Assembly: GCA_016704425.1 (NCBI GenBank)
Contig: JADJAC010000008.1
Location: 124,001 to 188,000, forward strand
Source of the DNA: Sphingomonadales bacterium
GTDB taxonomy: Bacteria > Pseudomonadota > Alphaproteobacteria > Sphingomonadales > Sphingomonadaceae
Length of the DNA: 64,000 nt
Reading direction: 5' to 3'
Shown: piece after piece, positions 18,795 to 28,342 of the stretch
Layout: the number at the start of each line of letters is the position of its first letter
Position numbering within the stretch: the first letter of the stretch is position 1
Position numbers and translations under genes: made by a program
Notes under the pieces: model-generated
The model's database searches: none
Told to the model about the DNA's origin: nothing
What the model saw: the letters and a program-made list of their open reading frames with translations, nothing else

Positions 18795-18928
18795 TCTGCT
18801 GCCAGCCAGTCCCCTGTTAGATCGGTAAAGGCTGACCGAGATCAGCAAACGCATCGTTCAACGCCATGGCGGCTGAAAGGGCCGGGGGCGAGGGCCCTCC
18901 GCCAGTCCGGGTCAATGGCGCGCGTAGA

Positions 18929-20248
18929 TTATTCGATCATTTCGCCGTTTTTTCGAAGCACGTCACCAGCGAGATAGAGCGACCCGAGAATAAGGATTAT
19001 GCCGGTGCTCGTGTCGCTTTGCGCCAAGGTGCGCAACGCGCATGCGACATCGTCCGCCGGTGCCGCGTCGGCACCTTTCGCGCTGATCCAATTTGCAAGG
19101 TCGTCAGCGGAATGGTGCGGGTGGTCGGGAATAGGGACGGCCCGGAACGACGTCGCCCGATTGAGGAAGGGCGTCAAAATGCCCTCGGCATCCTTGTTCG
19201 CCAAAACGCCAACGATGATGTGGAGCGGCGTGTCCGTCCCGATGATCGCATCGATCTGGCTCGCAACCACTTCGGCCGATGCGGGGTTATGGCAGCCGTC
19301 GATCCATACCGGAGTGCCCGGCACAAGCCTTGTCAGTGGGCCATCGCCCAGTTGTTGGAGTCTTGCCGGCCAGTCTGCCCACCCCATTGCAGCGCGGATT
19401 GCGGGTTCGGGCACTGCAACCATTGACTGATGCCGCAGCATGGCGATGGCAAGCGCCGCATTCATCGCCTGATGTGTACCGGGGAGCCGGGGCAATGGCA
19501 CCGAAAGTTTGCCGATTTCATCGCGGTAATGAAGCTGACCCCGATACGGTGCGGAGTCCCAATCGCTGCCCTTGGGGTGGCAGCTCGCACCGGCATTTGA
19601 TGCTACTTCCGCAATTCGCAGGGTCTCCCCTTTCGGATAATTCATTGTCACGAGCGGGACGCCTGCCTTGGCGATCCCGGCCTTTTCCCCGGCAATGGTT
19701 ACGGCATCGTCTCCCAGGAATGCCTGATGATCGATCCCAAGTTGCGCAATTCCGCAGACAAGCGGGTTCCCAATCACATTGGTTGCATCAAGGCGCCCAC
19801 CGAGACCGACTTCGATGATCGCAGCTTCTGCAGGAGTCCGCGAGAAGGCCAGGAATGCCGCTGCCGTCGTTGCCTCGAAGAAGCTTGGCGCAATGTCCGT
19901 CGAACAGTCGAGCACTTCGGCGAGCAACGGCGCCAACATTGCGTCGTCTATGAGCCTTCCGGCCACCCTGATCCGCTCATTGAAGCGAATAAGGTGCGGG
20001 CTCGTATACATATGGACTGAGTGCCCCGCTGCTTCGAGACTCGCGCGAAGGAAAGCGCAGGTCGAACCTTTGCCGTTTGTCCCGGCAACATGAAAAACCG
20101 GTGGAAGTTTCCGATGCGGGTTCCCGAGACGCACCATAAGTTCCGAGATTCGCTCAAGCCCCAGCACATCGCGGCCGGGCGAAAGCATCGTCAGCCGGTC
20201 CAGCTGTTTCTGGACGGCCGGATCATCGCTTGTTGCGTGATCAGCCAC
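18929..20248 (-). CDS. folC: Bifunctional folylpolyglutamate/dihydrofolate synthase
   Basis: Adds glutamate to dihydropteroate and to folates using ATP. 439 residues. P-loop AGTNGKGS (around 55-62), MYTSPHLIRFNERI, and the Mur-ligase-type EVGLGGRLDATN are intact; the C-terminal domain contains WIDGCHNP. Five bases downstream of accD on the same strand, so last gene of the lapA-pyrF-trpFBA-accD-folC unit; accD-folC pairing is common in proteobacteria. Confidence 0.93.
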   Translation of the reverse strand: MADHATSDDPAVQKQLDRLTMLSPGRDVLGLERISELMVRLGNPHRKLPPVFHVAGTNGKGSTCAFLRASLEAAGHSVHMYTSPHLIRFNERIRVAGRLIDDAMLAPLLAEVLDCSTDIAPSFFEATTAAAFLAFSRTPAEAAIIEVGLGGRLDATNVIGNPLVCGIAQLGIDHQAFLGDDAVTIAGEKAGIAKAGVPLVTMNYPKGETLRIAEVASNAGASCHPKGSDWDSAPYRGQLHYRDEIGKLSVPLPRLPGTHQAMNAALAIAMLRHQSMVAVPEPAIRAAMGWADWPARLQQLGDGPLTRLVPGTPVWIDGCHNPASAEVVASQIDAIIGTDTPLHIIVGVLANKDAEGILTPFLNRATSFRAVPIPDHPHHSADDLANWISAKGADAAPADDVACALRTLAQSDTSTGIILILGSLYLAGDVLRKNGEMIE

Positions 20249-20254
20249 GCGTGA

Positions 20255-21109
20255 TCAGGCCGCCACTCCCAGCGGCACCAGATAGCCGATCAGTTTCCCG
20301 ATTGTTTCCCGCAGGTCACGGCGTGAAACCACCATGTCGAGCATGCCGTGATCGAGCAAATACTGTGATGTCTGAAAATCGTCGGGCAGCTTTTCTCGGA
20401 TCGTATTTTCGATTACCCGTCGCCCGGTAAAGGCAAGCGTCGCCTTTGGTTCAGCAATATGGACGTCGCCGAGCATGGCATAGCTGGCCATTACGCCACC
20501 CGAAGTTGGATCTGTCAGGACAACGATATAGGGCAAGCCGGCATCGCGTAGCTCCTGAACGCCAACAGTCATCTTTGGCATCTGCATCAGGGAGAGAATG
20601 CCTTCCTGCATTCGCGCGCCACCAGAAGCCGTGAAGATCACATAGGGACAATTCGCCGCAATTGCTGCACGGATTCCCGCAATAAAGGCCTCTCCAACCG
20701 CAACGCCCATTGATCCGCCCATGAAGGCGAAATCCTGGACGCCGATCACAACGGGCTGGCCGTCAATCCGGCCTTGTGCATTGATCAGCGCGTCTGCTTC
20801 CCCCGTCTCCGTTCGCGCGGCTTTGAGTCGATCGACATATTTTTTGGAATCGCGAAATTTAAGGGGGTCTTCGACTGTTTTGGGGTTGCTGAGAACGATC
20901 CAGCTTCCTTCGTCAAACAACTGATGGAAACGCGTCGACGGGCCGATCCGACCGTGCTGGTTGCAGACGGGGCAGACGAACAAATTGTCTTCGAATTCCT
21001 TGGCGAAGATCATCTGGGCGCAGCCAGCGCATTTGACCCAGAGATTGTCAGGCGTGTCTCGCTTGGCAATGAAGGGAATCGCGTTGCGGACGCGGGTCAG
21101 CCAATTCAT
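20255..21109 (-). CDS. accD: Acetyl-CoA carboxylase carboxyltransferase subunit beta
   Basis: Beta subunit of the carboxyltransferase that transfers CO2 from carboxybiotin to acetyl-CoA, giving malonyl-CoA. 284 residues. N-terminal zinc ribbon Cys27, 30, 46, 49; carboxyltransferase core with FMGGSMGVAVGE, ASGGARMQEG and TDPTSGGVMAS. The ATG at 21109 overlaps the trpA stop as ATGA. A further 159 in-frame codons upstream lie inside trpA and are not part of the protein. Confidence 0.95.
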   Translation of the reverse strand: MNWLTRVRNAIPFIAKRDTPDNLWVKCAGCAQMIFAKEFEDNLFVCPVCNQHGRIGPSTRFHQLFDEGSWIVLSNPKTVEDPLKFRDSKKYVDRLKAARTETGEADALINAQGRIDGQPVVIGVQDFAFMGGSMGVAVGEAFIAGIRAAIAANCPYVIFTASGGARMQEGILSLMQMPKMTVGVQELRDAGLPYIVVLTDPTSGGVMASYAMLGDVHIAEPKATLAFTGRRVIENTIREKLPDDFQTSQYLLDHGMLDMVVSRRDLRETIGKLIGYLVPLGVAA

Positions 21110-21909
21110 GCGACATTCTCCTTGGACGCAGCATCCATAGCGCGCCTGAGGCTTGCAACATAGTCTCGAACCGGGCCAACTGCTTTGGCGCCATATTCTC
21201 CAACCAGTTCGACTATCGCGGTTCCAACGGCCACGCCGTCCGCAACGGTACTCACATTTGCAGCTTGTTCGGGCGTGCGGATGCCGAAGCCGACAACGAT
21301 GGGTAGAGATGTCGCTGCCTTCAATCGGGCGACCGCGTCTGCGATACTGTCGGAGGTGGCCTGCTGGAGTCCGGTGATTCCGGCGACTGACACATAATAG
21401 ATAAAGCCTGAAGCGCCATCCAGCACGACCGGAAGCCTCAATGCGTCTGTCGTCGGAGTGGCAAGCCGGATCAGGTCGATACCTGATGCACGCAGGGCCG
21501 GGCCAAGGTCCTCGTCCTCCTCCGGCGGCAGATCGACGCAGATCACACCGTCGACGCCGGCTTTTGTGCATTGAACTGCGAACCATTCGGATCCGCGCCG
21601 GATCATCGGATTGGCATAGCCCATAAGGACCAAAGGCACATCCGGGTGCCGGAGGCGAAAACCCTTTGCAATTTCGAACAAGTCCGCCGTTGTTGTGCCG
21701 GCGCCGAGAGACCGCAAATTGCCGAGCTGTATGGCTGGTCCATCGGCCATCGGATCGGTGAAAGGCATGCCGAGTTCGATTACATCGGCGCCACCTGCAA
21801 CGAGCGCGTCGAGGATTGCCGGAGTATCGCCAGGCGTCGGGTCGCCACCTGTTACAAAGGCAGCAATGACCGGGCGGCCCTTACTAAAGGCGGAGGAGAG
21901 GCGGGTCAT
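21106..21909 (-). CDS. trpA: Tryptophan synthase alpha chain
   Basis: Cleaves indole-3-glycerol phosphate to indole and glyceraldehyde-3-phosphate. 267 residues, normal length. Catalytic Glu45 (VIELGMPF) and Asp56 (DPMADGPAIQ) are present, as is the phosphate-binding GFGIRTPEQA. Four-base overlaps with trpB upstream (21906-21909) and accD downstream (21106-21109). Confidence 0.95.
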   Translation of the reverse strand: MTRLSSAFSKGRPVIAAFVTGGDPTPGDTPAILDALVAGGADVIELGMPFTDPMADGPAIQLGNLRSLGAGTTTADLFEIAKGFRLRHPDVPLVLMGYANPMIRRGSEWFAVQCTKAGVDGVICVDLPPEEDEDLGPALRASGIDLIRLATPTTDALRLPVVLDGASGFIYYVSVAGITGLQQATSDSIADAVARLKAATSLPIVVGFGIRTPEQAANVSTVADGVAVGTAIVELVGEYGAKAVGPVRDYVASLRRAMDAASKENVA

Positions 21910-23114
21910 ATTGTAACCCCCAAGGCCTCAGCGACTGTAAAAATGTCCTTGTCTCCACGCCCGCATAGATTGGCGACGATAATCTCATCCTTGGCCATCT
22001 TTGGCGCAACGCGCATGACCGCAGCGATTGCGTGGCTGGGCTCGAGTGCCGGAATAATTCCTTCGAGCCTGCACAGCAGCTTGAACGCCTCCAGAGCCTC
22101 GGTGTCAGTCGCGCTTTCATAACGGACACGACCGATTTCGTGGAGCCAGCTATGTTCCGGACCAATGCCTGGATAATCGAGCCCGGCAGAAATGCTGTGC
22201 GCTTCCGTGATTTGCCCGTCTTCATCCTGGAGGAGATAAGTCTTGTTGCCGTGAAGGACGCCTGGCGATCCGCCGGCAAGGCTCGCGGCGTGATCCTTGT
22301 CGAGCCCGTGCCCCGCCGCTTCGACGCCAAGCATTTGAACCGATGCATCATCAAGGAAGGGGTGAAATAGACCGATCGCGTTCGATCCTCCACCGATAGC
22401 CGCGACGAGAAGGTCAGGCAGGCGGCCTTCGCGTTGCAAGATCTGTTGACGCGCTTCCCGGCCAATAACAGACTGAAAGTCTCGAACCAGCTCTGGGTAG
22501 GGGTGAGGACCAGCAGCCGTACCAATAATGTAGAACGTGTCGTGGACGTTCGCGACCCAATAGCGGAGCGCCTCGTTCATCGCATCCTTCAGCGTGCGCG
22601 ATCCGCTTTCGACCGAATGCACATCAGCTCCGAGCAGCTTCATCCGGAAGACATTGGGCTGTTGGCGCTCGATATCGCGGGCGCCCATGAAAATGGTGCA
22701 GGGTAGCCCGAAGCGCGCCGCGACTGTGGCAGTCGCTACGCCATGCTGGCCAGCGCCAGTTTCGGCAATAATCCTGGTCTTGCCCATGCGCATCGCCAGC
22801 AGAATCTGGCCAATGCAGTTGTTTATCTTGTGCGCGCCCGTATGGTTCAGCTCGTCTCGCTTGAAATATATCTTCGCTCCGCCCAGCTCTTCGGTCATCC
22901 GCTCAGCGAAATAGAGCGGGCTCGGACGCCCGACATAATGCTCGAGCAGATCGTCGAATTGCGCTGCAAACGAAGGATCAGCCTTGGCTGCTTCATAATG
23001 GCGTTCAAGGTCCAGGATGAGTGGCATCAGCGTTTCGGCGACATAGCGTCCGCCAAATTGGCCGAAATGGCCGCGCTCGTCTGGCCCGGTGCGAAGAGAG
23101 TTGGGAAGTCTCAT
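21906..23114 (-). CDS. trpB: Tryptophan synthase beta chain
   Basis: PLP enzyme that condenses indole with serine. 402 residues. The PLP lysine is Lys96 in HTGAHKIN; the phosphate loop GGGSNAIG and the TrpB1-type GRYVAETLMP N-terminus are intact. Overlaps trpF by four bases, so the trpF-trpB-trpA order is translationally coupled. Confidence 0.96.
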   Translation of the reverse strand: MRLPNSLRTGPDERGHFGQFGGRYVAETLMPLILDLERHYEAAKADPSFAAQFDDLLEHYVGRPSPLYFAERMTEELGGAKIYFKRDELNHTGAHKINNCIGQILLAMRMGKTRIIAETGAGQHGVATATVAARFGLPCTIFMGARDIERQQPNVFRMKLLGADVHSVESGSRTLKDAMNEALRYWVANVHDTFYIIGTAAGPHPYPELVRDFQSVIGREARQQILQREGRLPDLLVAAIGGGSNAIGLFHPFLDDASVQMLGVEAAGHGLDKDHAASLAGGSPGVLHGNKTYLLQDEDGQITEAHSISAGLDYPGIGPEHSWLHEIGRVRYESATDTEALEAFKLLCRLEGIIPALEPSHAIAAVMRVAPKMAKDEIIVANLCGRGDKDIFTVAEALGVTI

Positions 23115-23749
23115 AAGTTGGTCGCTGCTTTGAGGAACGCAGCGATCTTGTCCACATCCTTGATGCCTGGTCCAGATTCGACGCCGGACGAAGTGTCGAC
23201 GAGTGGAGCGCCGGTGATGCGAATCGCCTCACCTATATTTTCCAGCGAAAGACCGCCTGCGAGCCCCCACGGTAGGGGGTGGGCGAAGCCGGCAAGCAAG
23301 TTCCAGTCGAAGCGGACTCCCATTCCGCCTGGCAGTGCAGCGTCATCAGGTTGCAACGTATCATAGAGCAGAAAATCCGCAGCGCCGACATGGCGAAGTG
23401 CCGCTTTCAAATCGTCGTTTGTGCGGACGCCAATCGCGCTCCACGTTTCCAGCCCGCAAAGCTCGCGGATTGCAGCTACCCTGTTAGGGTTTGTTTTGTG
23501 AAGTTGGACAATATCGAGCTGTCCTGCGTCGATTGCCTGATCGAGCAACGCGTTGCAGGGATCGACGAAAACGCCGACGCGCCGGACATGGCCGGGAATA
23601 GGCTCGGCAAGCGCCCGTGCCTGATCGAAGGAGATGCTGCGCGGGCTCGGCGGGAAAAAGTTCAATCCGATATGGCTGGCGCCGCCCTTGATCGCGGCGT
23701 TGACTGTTTCGGGCGTCGAAAGCCCGCAAATTTTTACTTTGACGGACAT
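23111..23749 (-). CDS. trpF: Phosphoribosylanthranilate isomerase
   Basis: Amadori rearrangement of phosphoribosylanthranilate in tryptophan synthesis. 212 residues, (beta/alpha)8 barrel. General-base Cys8 in VKICGLSTPE; GLNFFPPSPRSI and the C-terminal GLSLENI phosphate site and DTSSGVES are family motifs. Three bases downstream of pyrF. Confidence 0.93.
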   Translation of the reverse strand: MSVKVKICGLSTPETVNAAIKGGASHIGLNFFPPSPRSISFDQARALAEPIPGHVRRVGVFVDPCNALLDQAIDAGQLDIVQLHKTNPNRVAAIRELCGLETWSAIGVRTNDDLKAALRHVGAADFLLYDTLQPDDAALPGGMGVRFDWNLLAGFAHPLPWGLAGGLSLENIGEAIRITGAPLVDTSSGVESGPGIKDVDKIAAFLKAATNL

Positions 23750-23752
23750 GGT

Positions 23753-24427
23753 TCAGAGCGTGGCTTCGATCGCCCGCGCGGCAATTCCAGGGTTGCTAGC
23801 CTGGGTGATCGGGCGACCGACGACAATGATCGAGGCACCGGAATCCAGCGCAGCGCGGGGTGTTACCACCCGCTTCTGGTCGCCTGCGCTGCCATCCGCA
23901 GGTCGCACCCCCGGAACCACGAAAAAGCCCTTTGGCCACAGCTTGCGTGCGGCTTTGACTTCATTGCCGGAGCAAACAACACCGTCGAGTCCGGCTTCCT
24001 TGGCAAGCAAGGTAAGCCGCTCCACTTGTGCATGGGGATTTGATTCGAGCCCGATCGATTCAAGGTCATTGCCATCAAGGCTGGTCAGAACAGTCACCCC
24101 GACAACTTTTGTGCCTTCCGGAGCCGCCGCCTTGGCATCCTCCATCATTGCACGACCACCAGCAGCATGGACAGTGAGGATCGCTGGTTTCAGGGACCGC
24201 AAAGCCTGCACCGCTTTTGCAACCGTGTTCGGAATGTCATGCAGCTTGAGGTCAAGGAAGATCGGCAGGCCCAGCGCTGCCATTTCCCGGACTCCGGCTC
24301 GACCATTGGCAGAGAAGAACTCGAGCCCGAGCTTGATCCCGCCGACATGGCCCTTCACACTCGCGGCAATCGCTTTCGCACGATCCATATCCGGCGTGTC
24401 GAGCGCTACGTAAATCCGGGATGTCAT
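23753..24427 (-). CDS. pyrF: Orotidine 5'-phosphate decarboxylase
   Basis: Last step of UMP synthesis. 224 residues. The catalytic DxKxxD is Asp59/Lys61/Asp64 in LDLKLHDIPNT; IKLGLEFF and the C-terminal GRPITQA phosphate gripper are present. ATG overlaps the lapA-family gene stop by four bases. Confidence 0.94.
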   Translation of the reverse strand: MTSRIYVALDTPDMDRAKAIAASVKGHVGGIKLGLEFFSANGRAGVREMAALGLPIFLDLKLHDIPNTVAKAVQALRSLKPAILTVHAAGGRAMMEDAKAAAPEGTKVVGVTVLTSLDGNDLESIGLESNPHAQVERLTLLAKEAGLDGVVCSGNEVKAARKLWPKGFFVVPGVRPADGSAGDQKRVVTPRAALDSGASIIVVGRPITQASNPGIAARAIEATL

Positions 24428-24759
24428 ACGACCCCCGGGGGCACGGCAATGGGGGCGGCGCCGGGCGGAATGGCACCGGCGGGCACCGGCTTTTCAGAAA
24501 CTGGAGCGGGAGAGGCGACATCGGCAAGTGCGCGCTCCATGGTGTTTATTTTTCGATTCAAGCTCCAGCGGGTGGCCCGGTGGAGCAACATGGCGGGTAG
24601 CAGGCCAGCAAGAAATGCTGCGAACAACAGGAGCGGCAGCCGGGTGTCCAGTTGCAAACCTCCCCACAAATTCACGGTCACAGTGCTCCAATTATTGAAC
24701 GCAAACAGCATCGCCGCAACCGCGATGAGCACCCAGAACAATGTCTTCAGGAATTGCAT
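24424..24759 (-). CDS. LapA-family (DUF1049) membrane protein
   Basis: 111 residues with two hydrophobic helices (about 4-22 and 40-62) flanking the family core FAFNNWSTVTVNLWG, then a charged segment and a Pro/Ala-rich tail. DUF1049/LapA proteins assist envelope lipopolysaccharide assembly in enterobacteria; the role here is not shown. First gene of the overlapping pyrF-trp-accD-folC chain. The ihfB gene often found just upstream of lapA is not present in this window; a patatin gene is there instead. Confidence 0.8.
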   Translation of the reverse strand: MQFLKTLFWVLIAVAAMLFAFNNWSTVTVNLWGGLQLDTRLPLLLFAAFLAGLLPAMLLHRATRWSLNRKINTMERALADVASPAPVSEKPVPAGAIPPGAAPIAVPPGVV

Positions 24760-24795
24760 CGTTCACCCATTTCAATATTGACCCTCAAATCTGAC

Positions 24796-27081
24796 TTAGG
24801 CCGCAACCGGCCCGGCTGCAATCTCGCGTTGCAGAGTTTCGAACAGGTCGGGGATATGGAGAAGCCTCGGGCGTTCCTCATCGAGCACGGCGTAGAGAAG
24901 TTCGCGTTTGAGCGCAGTGGCTTCTGCAGGGTCAATGCCTGAGCTTGAAATCACGATGTCGAAAAGTCGGTCGGCGCCATGCAGCCGCCCCCAAAGATAG
25001 TCATTTTCGCGATAGGATCGGCTGAAGAACGCACCAAAGCTGTTGAGCTGGATTCCCTTGAGAGTTTCGAGCACCCCTTTGCGGATTGCGGTGGCATCTT
25101 CGGGTGAAATGCGATCGACCTTGATGGGATCGAATTCGTCCAGACCTTCGCCTTGCAGCATTGGCAGCGTCGTCAGATCGTAGAAGGGAAAGCCCAGATA
25201 AGCATAGAGAATCGTGCGACGCGACGATTTGGGGCAGTTGTCCAGCGCCTGTGCGAATTCCGCATCGATTTCGGCATCAAGCTGGGCCAATCCGCGTTGC
25301 GCTTCGATATCATCGAGCATTGCCGCGGCGTTATCATGGCTCAGCAATTCATAGAAACCGACGCCTTCGCGATCGAGATAGCGCGAGAGGAGTTTGAAGA
25401 TTGCATCGCGCAATGGCTCCACATCGTCTTCTGCAACACGACCATCGACCTGAAGCGCGTCGATTGCTCGCAAGACGAAACGCAACCGTCGGATCCGGAA
25501 TCTCAGATCGTGTGCGCGGAAGAACTGAATGGCCGCAGGGCTGGCCCCTTTGCCGGGGCCAAGCGTAATCATGTCCGCGCCGCGTCGGCGGACCTCATCC
25601 CAAAGCGATTGTCTCAGCGTGTCGAACCGGTGTCCGCGCAATTCGGGATCCTGACGCGCGGCAAGTGCCGCAATCTCTTCGACGATGTGCGACAATTTGG
25701 CGTGGCCATAGGCGGCATAGCTGTAGCCCGCATCCCGCGCGGCGCGTTCCTGCGCCTTGTTGCGCCAGGTCTTGAGGCGGGCGGCGGTTGGATTGTTGAG
25801 GAAGAAGGTCCGGCCGAACATGACCTCGATCGCGGATTCGACGTCGGGCCGAAGTGCATCGATGATCCGCTGCATGCGCCGGATCCTGGAGGAGCGGCCT
25901 TCGATCGCTTCCAGGCTGTCACGGATGGGCTGTTCGCGGGGAATGTCGGACATTGCCCCGAAGATGGTTGCGAAAAAGCCGGGCAGCTCGGCCTTGCCCT
26001 TCTTCGTCAGCCGGACGGAGCGCATGCCGGGTTTTGGATCGATATAGACGAAGCGCCGATCCACCTCGCGGCGAGAGGGGCGATCCCGGAGTGCCTCAAC
26101 GGCAGGACCGAACGGCGCATTGGCCAGGACGGACCCGTCGATCAGGATTGCCGTCTCTGCCTTGCTGCTGACGCCCGGCAGCGACCTTGCCAGAAACTCG
26201 AACCGTCCCGGCCAGGTCTGTCCGCGATCAGCCAATACAATGTCGATTTCTGACACATTGAGCGGCGGAAAGGCCCCGGGAAAGCTCGCAGTTGCGCGAG
26301 CGGCGAAGGCCAATGACGCAATATCCTCGAAGTGCGTGCCGCGCCCCGCGCGATCCGTGAAGGACAGCGTCAGCCGGTGCTCGGTTTCGATGACGTGGCT
26401 TGGGCTGTGCAGGCGAAGCGTTTCGGGATGTCCGGCAAAGTCGGTCACCGTCACAAACAGGTCAAGCGGCTGAGCGGCAGGCAGGAGGCGCCGTTCCGTT
26501 TTCGACCGAGCCATGGCATCGAACGCGTCAAGGAGCATGTTCGTGAAGACCGGACCGCCGAACGGCGGCTCGAACCAGCGGGCGCGGACGAAGCGGGAGA
26601 GCTTGCTGCGCACCTCATCCCGGCCTTCGGCAGCCACGGTCCGGTCAACCGTTCCGCCACGCCGACTGAGCGCGAGCCAGGCAATCGGGATTGCCCAGAA
26701 CTTGGTGAAGGACGACATCGGCCGTGCGTCAGGATCAAGCAGTTTGTCGACATCGGCATTGTCGAGCCACATGTCCGTCAGCGGATCGAGCGACTGGCCG
26801 CTGGCGATCGCCTTGGCAAGGAAGATGCCGTTGATGCCGCCGGCACTCGCGCCCGCGATGATGTCATTGAGGACGCGCAGCTTCAGATGCGCCGTCTTCT
26901 CGATGAGCCTGAACAGCTCTACATAGACCTCCTCGACCTTGGTGCCGGGCGTCAGGCCGCTGTGATAGGCGCGGCTGGCGCGGACAAGGTGCCACACTTC
27001 CTTGGTGACGCCATGCATGTAGATGGCAAGGCTGATCCCGCCATAACAGACAAGGGCCAGCCTGAGTTCCTTCTCGCGCAT
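24796..27081 (-). CDS. Patatin-like phospholipase (DUF3376-type)
   Basis: Large patatin-like protein, 761 residues. The catalytic dyad is visible: Ser79 in GASAG (77-81) and Asp315 in the DG motif (LIDGSVLANAPF). The oxyanion segment CYGGISLAIYMHG lies at the N-terminus. The long C-terminal region is rich in Arg and Glu and matches the patatin-like DUF3376 proteins. Probably a lipid acyl hydrolase; substrate unknown. No signal peptide. Spaced 36 bases from lapA, same strand. Confidence 0.85.
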   Translation of the reverse strand: MREKELRLALVCYGGISLAIYMHGVTKEVWHLVRASRAYHSGLTPGTKVEEVYVELFRLIEKTAHLKLRVLNDIIAGASAGGINGIFLAKAIASGQSLDPLTDMWLDNADVDKLLDPDARPMSSFTKFWAIPIAWLALSRRGGTVDRTVAAEGRDEVRSKLSRFVRARWFEPPFGGPVFTNMLLDAFDAMARSKTERRLLPAAQPLDLFVTVTDFAGHPETLRLHSPSHVIETEHRLTLSFTDRAGRGTHFEDIASLAFAARATASFPGAFPPLNVSEIDIVLADRGQTWPGRFEFLARSLPGVSSKAETAILIDGSVLANAPFGPAVEALRDRPSRREVDRRFVYIDPKPGMRSVRLTKKGKAELPGFFATIFGAMSDIPREQPIRDSLEAIEGRSSRIRRMQRIIDALRPDVESAIEVMFGRTFFLNNPTAARLKTWRNKAQERAARDAGYSYAAYGHAKLSHIVEEIAALAARQDPELRGHRFDTLRQSLWDEVRRRGADMITLGPGKGASPAAIQFFRAHDLRFRIRRLRFVLRAIDALQVDGRVAEDDVEPLRDAIFKLLSRYLDREGVGFYELLSHDNAAAMLDDIEAQRGLAQLDAEIDAEFAQALDNCPKSSRRTILYAYLGFPFYDLTTLPMLQGEGLDEFDPIKVDRISPEDATAIRKGVLETLKGIQLNSFGAFFSRSYRENDYLWGRLHGADRLFDIVISSSGIDPAEATALKRELLYAVLDEERPRLLHIPDLFETLQREIAAGPVAA

Positions 27082-27184
27082 GCGGGCAGACTGGCACCGG
27101 GGTCAGCGAATGTCGAGTAGGGCTTGCTCAATGACGGGCTTTGCGTAAGGCGACGGGCGAGACAAACTGGATCAGGGGTGAAGG

Positions 27185-27856
27185 ATGGAGTTCGATGATG
27201 TTGTGTTGGGCCGGCGGAGCATTCGCGGATACAAGCCCGATCCGGTTCCCCGCGAACTGATCGAGGAGATCCTGGCCATCGCGATGCGCGCGCCGTCTTC
27301 GATGAATACCCAGCCCTGGAACTTCACCGTGCTGACCGGAGAGCCGCTGGACCGGATCCGGCAGGGCAACACCGAGCGCAACCTGGCGGGCATCCCGCAT
27401 TCCCGGGAGTTCCGCACCGGCCATGCCTTTGCCGGCGTCCACCGCGACCGTCAGGTCGGCGTTGCCAAGCAGCTGTTCAGCGCGATGGGCATTACCCGCG
27501 ATGACGCGCCAGCCCGGCAGGACTGGGTGCTGCGCGGCTTCCGCCAGTTCGATGCGCCCGTCTGCGTGATCATCACCTATGACCGGGAGCTGGCCGACAG
27601 CGACGATACCGCCTTCGATTGCGGCGCCGTGACGACGGCACTGGTCAATGCCGCCTGGTCGCGCGGACTGGGCTGCGTCATCAACAGCCAGGGCATCATG
27701 CAATCCCCCGTGGTGCGCGAACATGCCGGCATCGCGGAGGATCAGGTCATCATGAAGGCCGTCGCACTCGGCTGGCCCGATGACAGCTTCCCCGCCAACG
27801 CCGTCGTTTCGGAACGCAAGTCCGTGGCCGAAGCGGCGCGGTTCGTTGGCTTCTGA
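27185..27856 (+). CDS. Nitroreductase-family protein
   Basis: FMN-dependent NAD(P)H oxidoreductase, 223 residues. Family start RRSIRGYKPDPVPRELIEEIL, FMN contacts in APSSMNTQPWNF, and the C-terminal ALGWPDDSFPAN. Likely reduces nitroaromatics or quinones; physiological substrate unknown. Converges with the GFA gene, six bases apart. Confidence 0.88.
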   Translation: MEFDDVVLGRRSIRGYKPDPVPRELIEEILAIAMRAPSSMNTQPWNFTVLTGEPLDRIRQGNTERNLAGIPHSREFRTGHAFAGVHRDRQVGVAKQLFSAMGITRDDAPARQDWVLRGFRQFDAPVCVIITYDRELADSDDTAFDCGAVTTALVNAAWSRGLGCVINSQGIMQSPVVREHAGIAEDQVIMKAVALGWPDDSFPANAVVSERKSVAEAARFVGF

Positions 27857-27862
27857 CGGACC

Positions 27863-28267
27863 CTAACCCGGCATCCGCTCAAAGGCAGGCACGTCCCCGG
27901 TTTCGACCCAGGGCAACTTGGTCTGCGCGTAGAAGTGGATGGCCGGGGCGAAGCGTGACGGATCGTCGAGCGTCCCGGCCTTGATGAAGAACAGGTCGGG
28001 CGCTGCATCCGCCTTGGTGAAAAGCGGAGAACCGCAAGTCGGGCAGAAGATGCGCTCCACCCGGCCGCCGCTGTCACCACTGTCATCATAGCTCTTGGGC
28101 GTGCCCTCTATGGCGACCGTACCCTTGGGAAAGCCCATGACGATCGAAAAGGCGCTGCCCGCCTGCTTCTGGCAATGCGTGCAATGGCAGATGCCCTGCA
28201 TCACCGGTTCGGCTTCCGTGCGATACCGGATTGCCCCGCACAGGCATCCGCCCACCAATTCTGTCAT
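27863..28267 (-). CDS. GFA-family (glutathione-dependent formaldehyde-activating type) protein
   Basis: 134 residues with zinc-binding cysteines in GGCLCGAIRY, ICHCTHCQKQAGSAF and FCPTCGSPLF, the standard GFA/CENP-V arrangement. Despite the family name, a formaldehyde role is not shown for most members. Stand-alone gene. Confidence 0.87.
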   Translation of the reverse strand: MTELVGGCLCGAIRYRTEAEPVMQGICHCTHCQKQAGSAFSIVMGFPKGTVAIEGTPKSYDDSGDSGGRVERIFCPTCGSPLFTKADAAPDLFFIKAGTLDDPSRFAPAIHFYAQTKLPWVETGDVPAFERMPG

Positions 28268-28342
28268 GCGCTTTCTCCCATGGCCGAGAGGTGAGCGAAG
28301 GCGCGGAACTTGTCAAACTTGTCATTCCCTTCCGGTAACCGG

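Noticed and set aside
17100..18854. Open minus-strand frame opposite the AmpG-like gene
   Set aside because: Shadow; the plus strand encodes the membrane helices of a recognisable permease.
18880..18905. AGGGCC/GGCCCT stem after the AmpG-like gene as a terminator
   Set aside because: No T-run follows on either strand; support too weak.
25153..26253. 366-codon plus-strand frame opposite the patatin gene
   Set aside because: Antisense shadow; the patatin frame has catalytic motifs.
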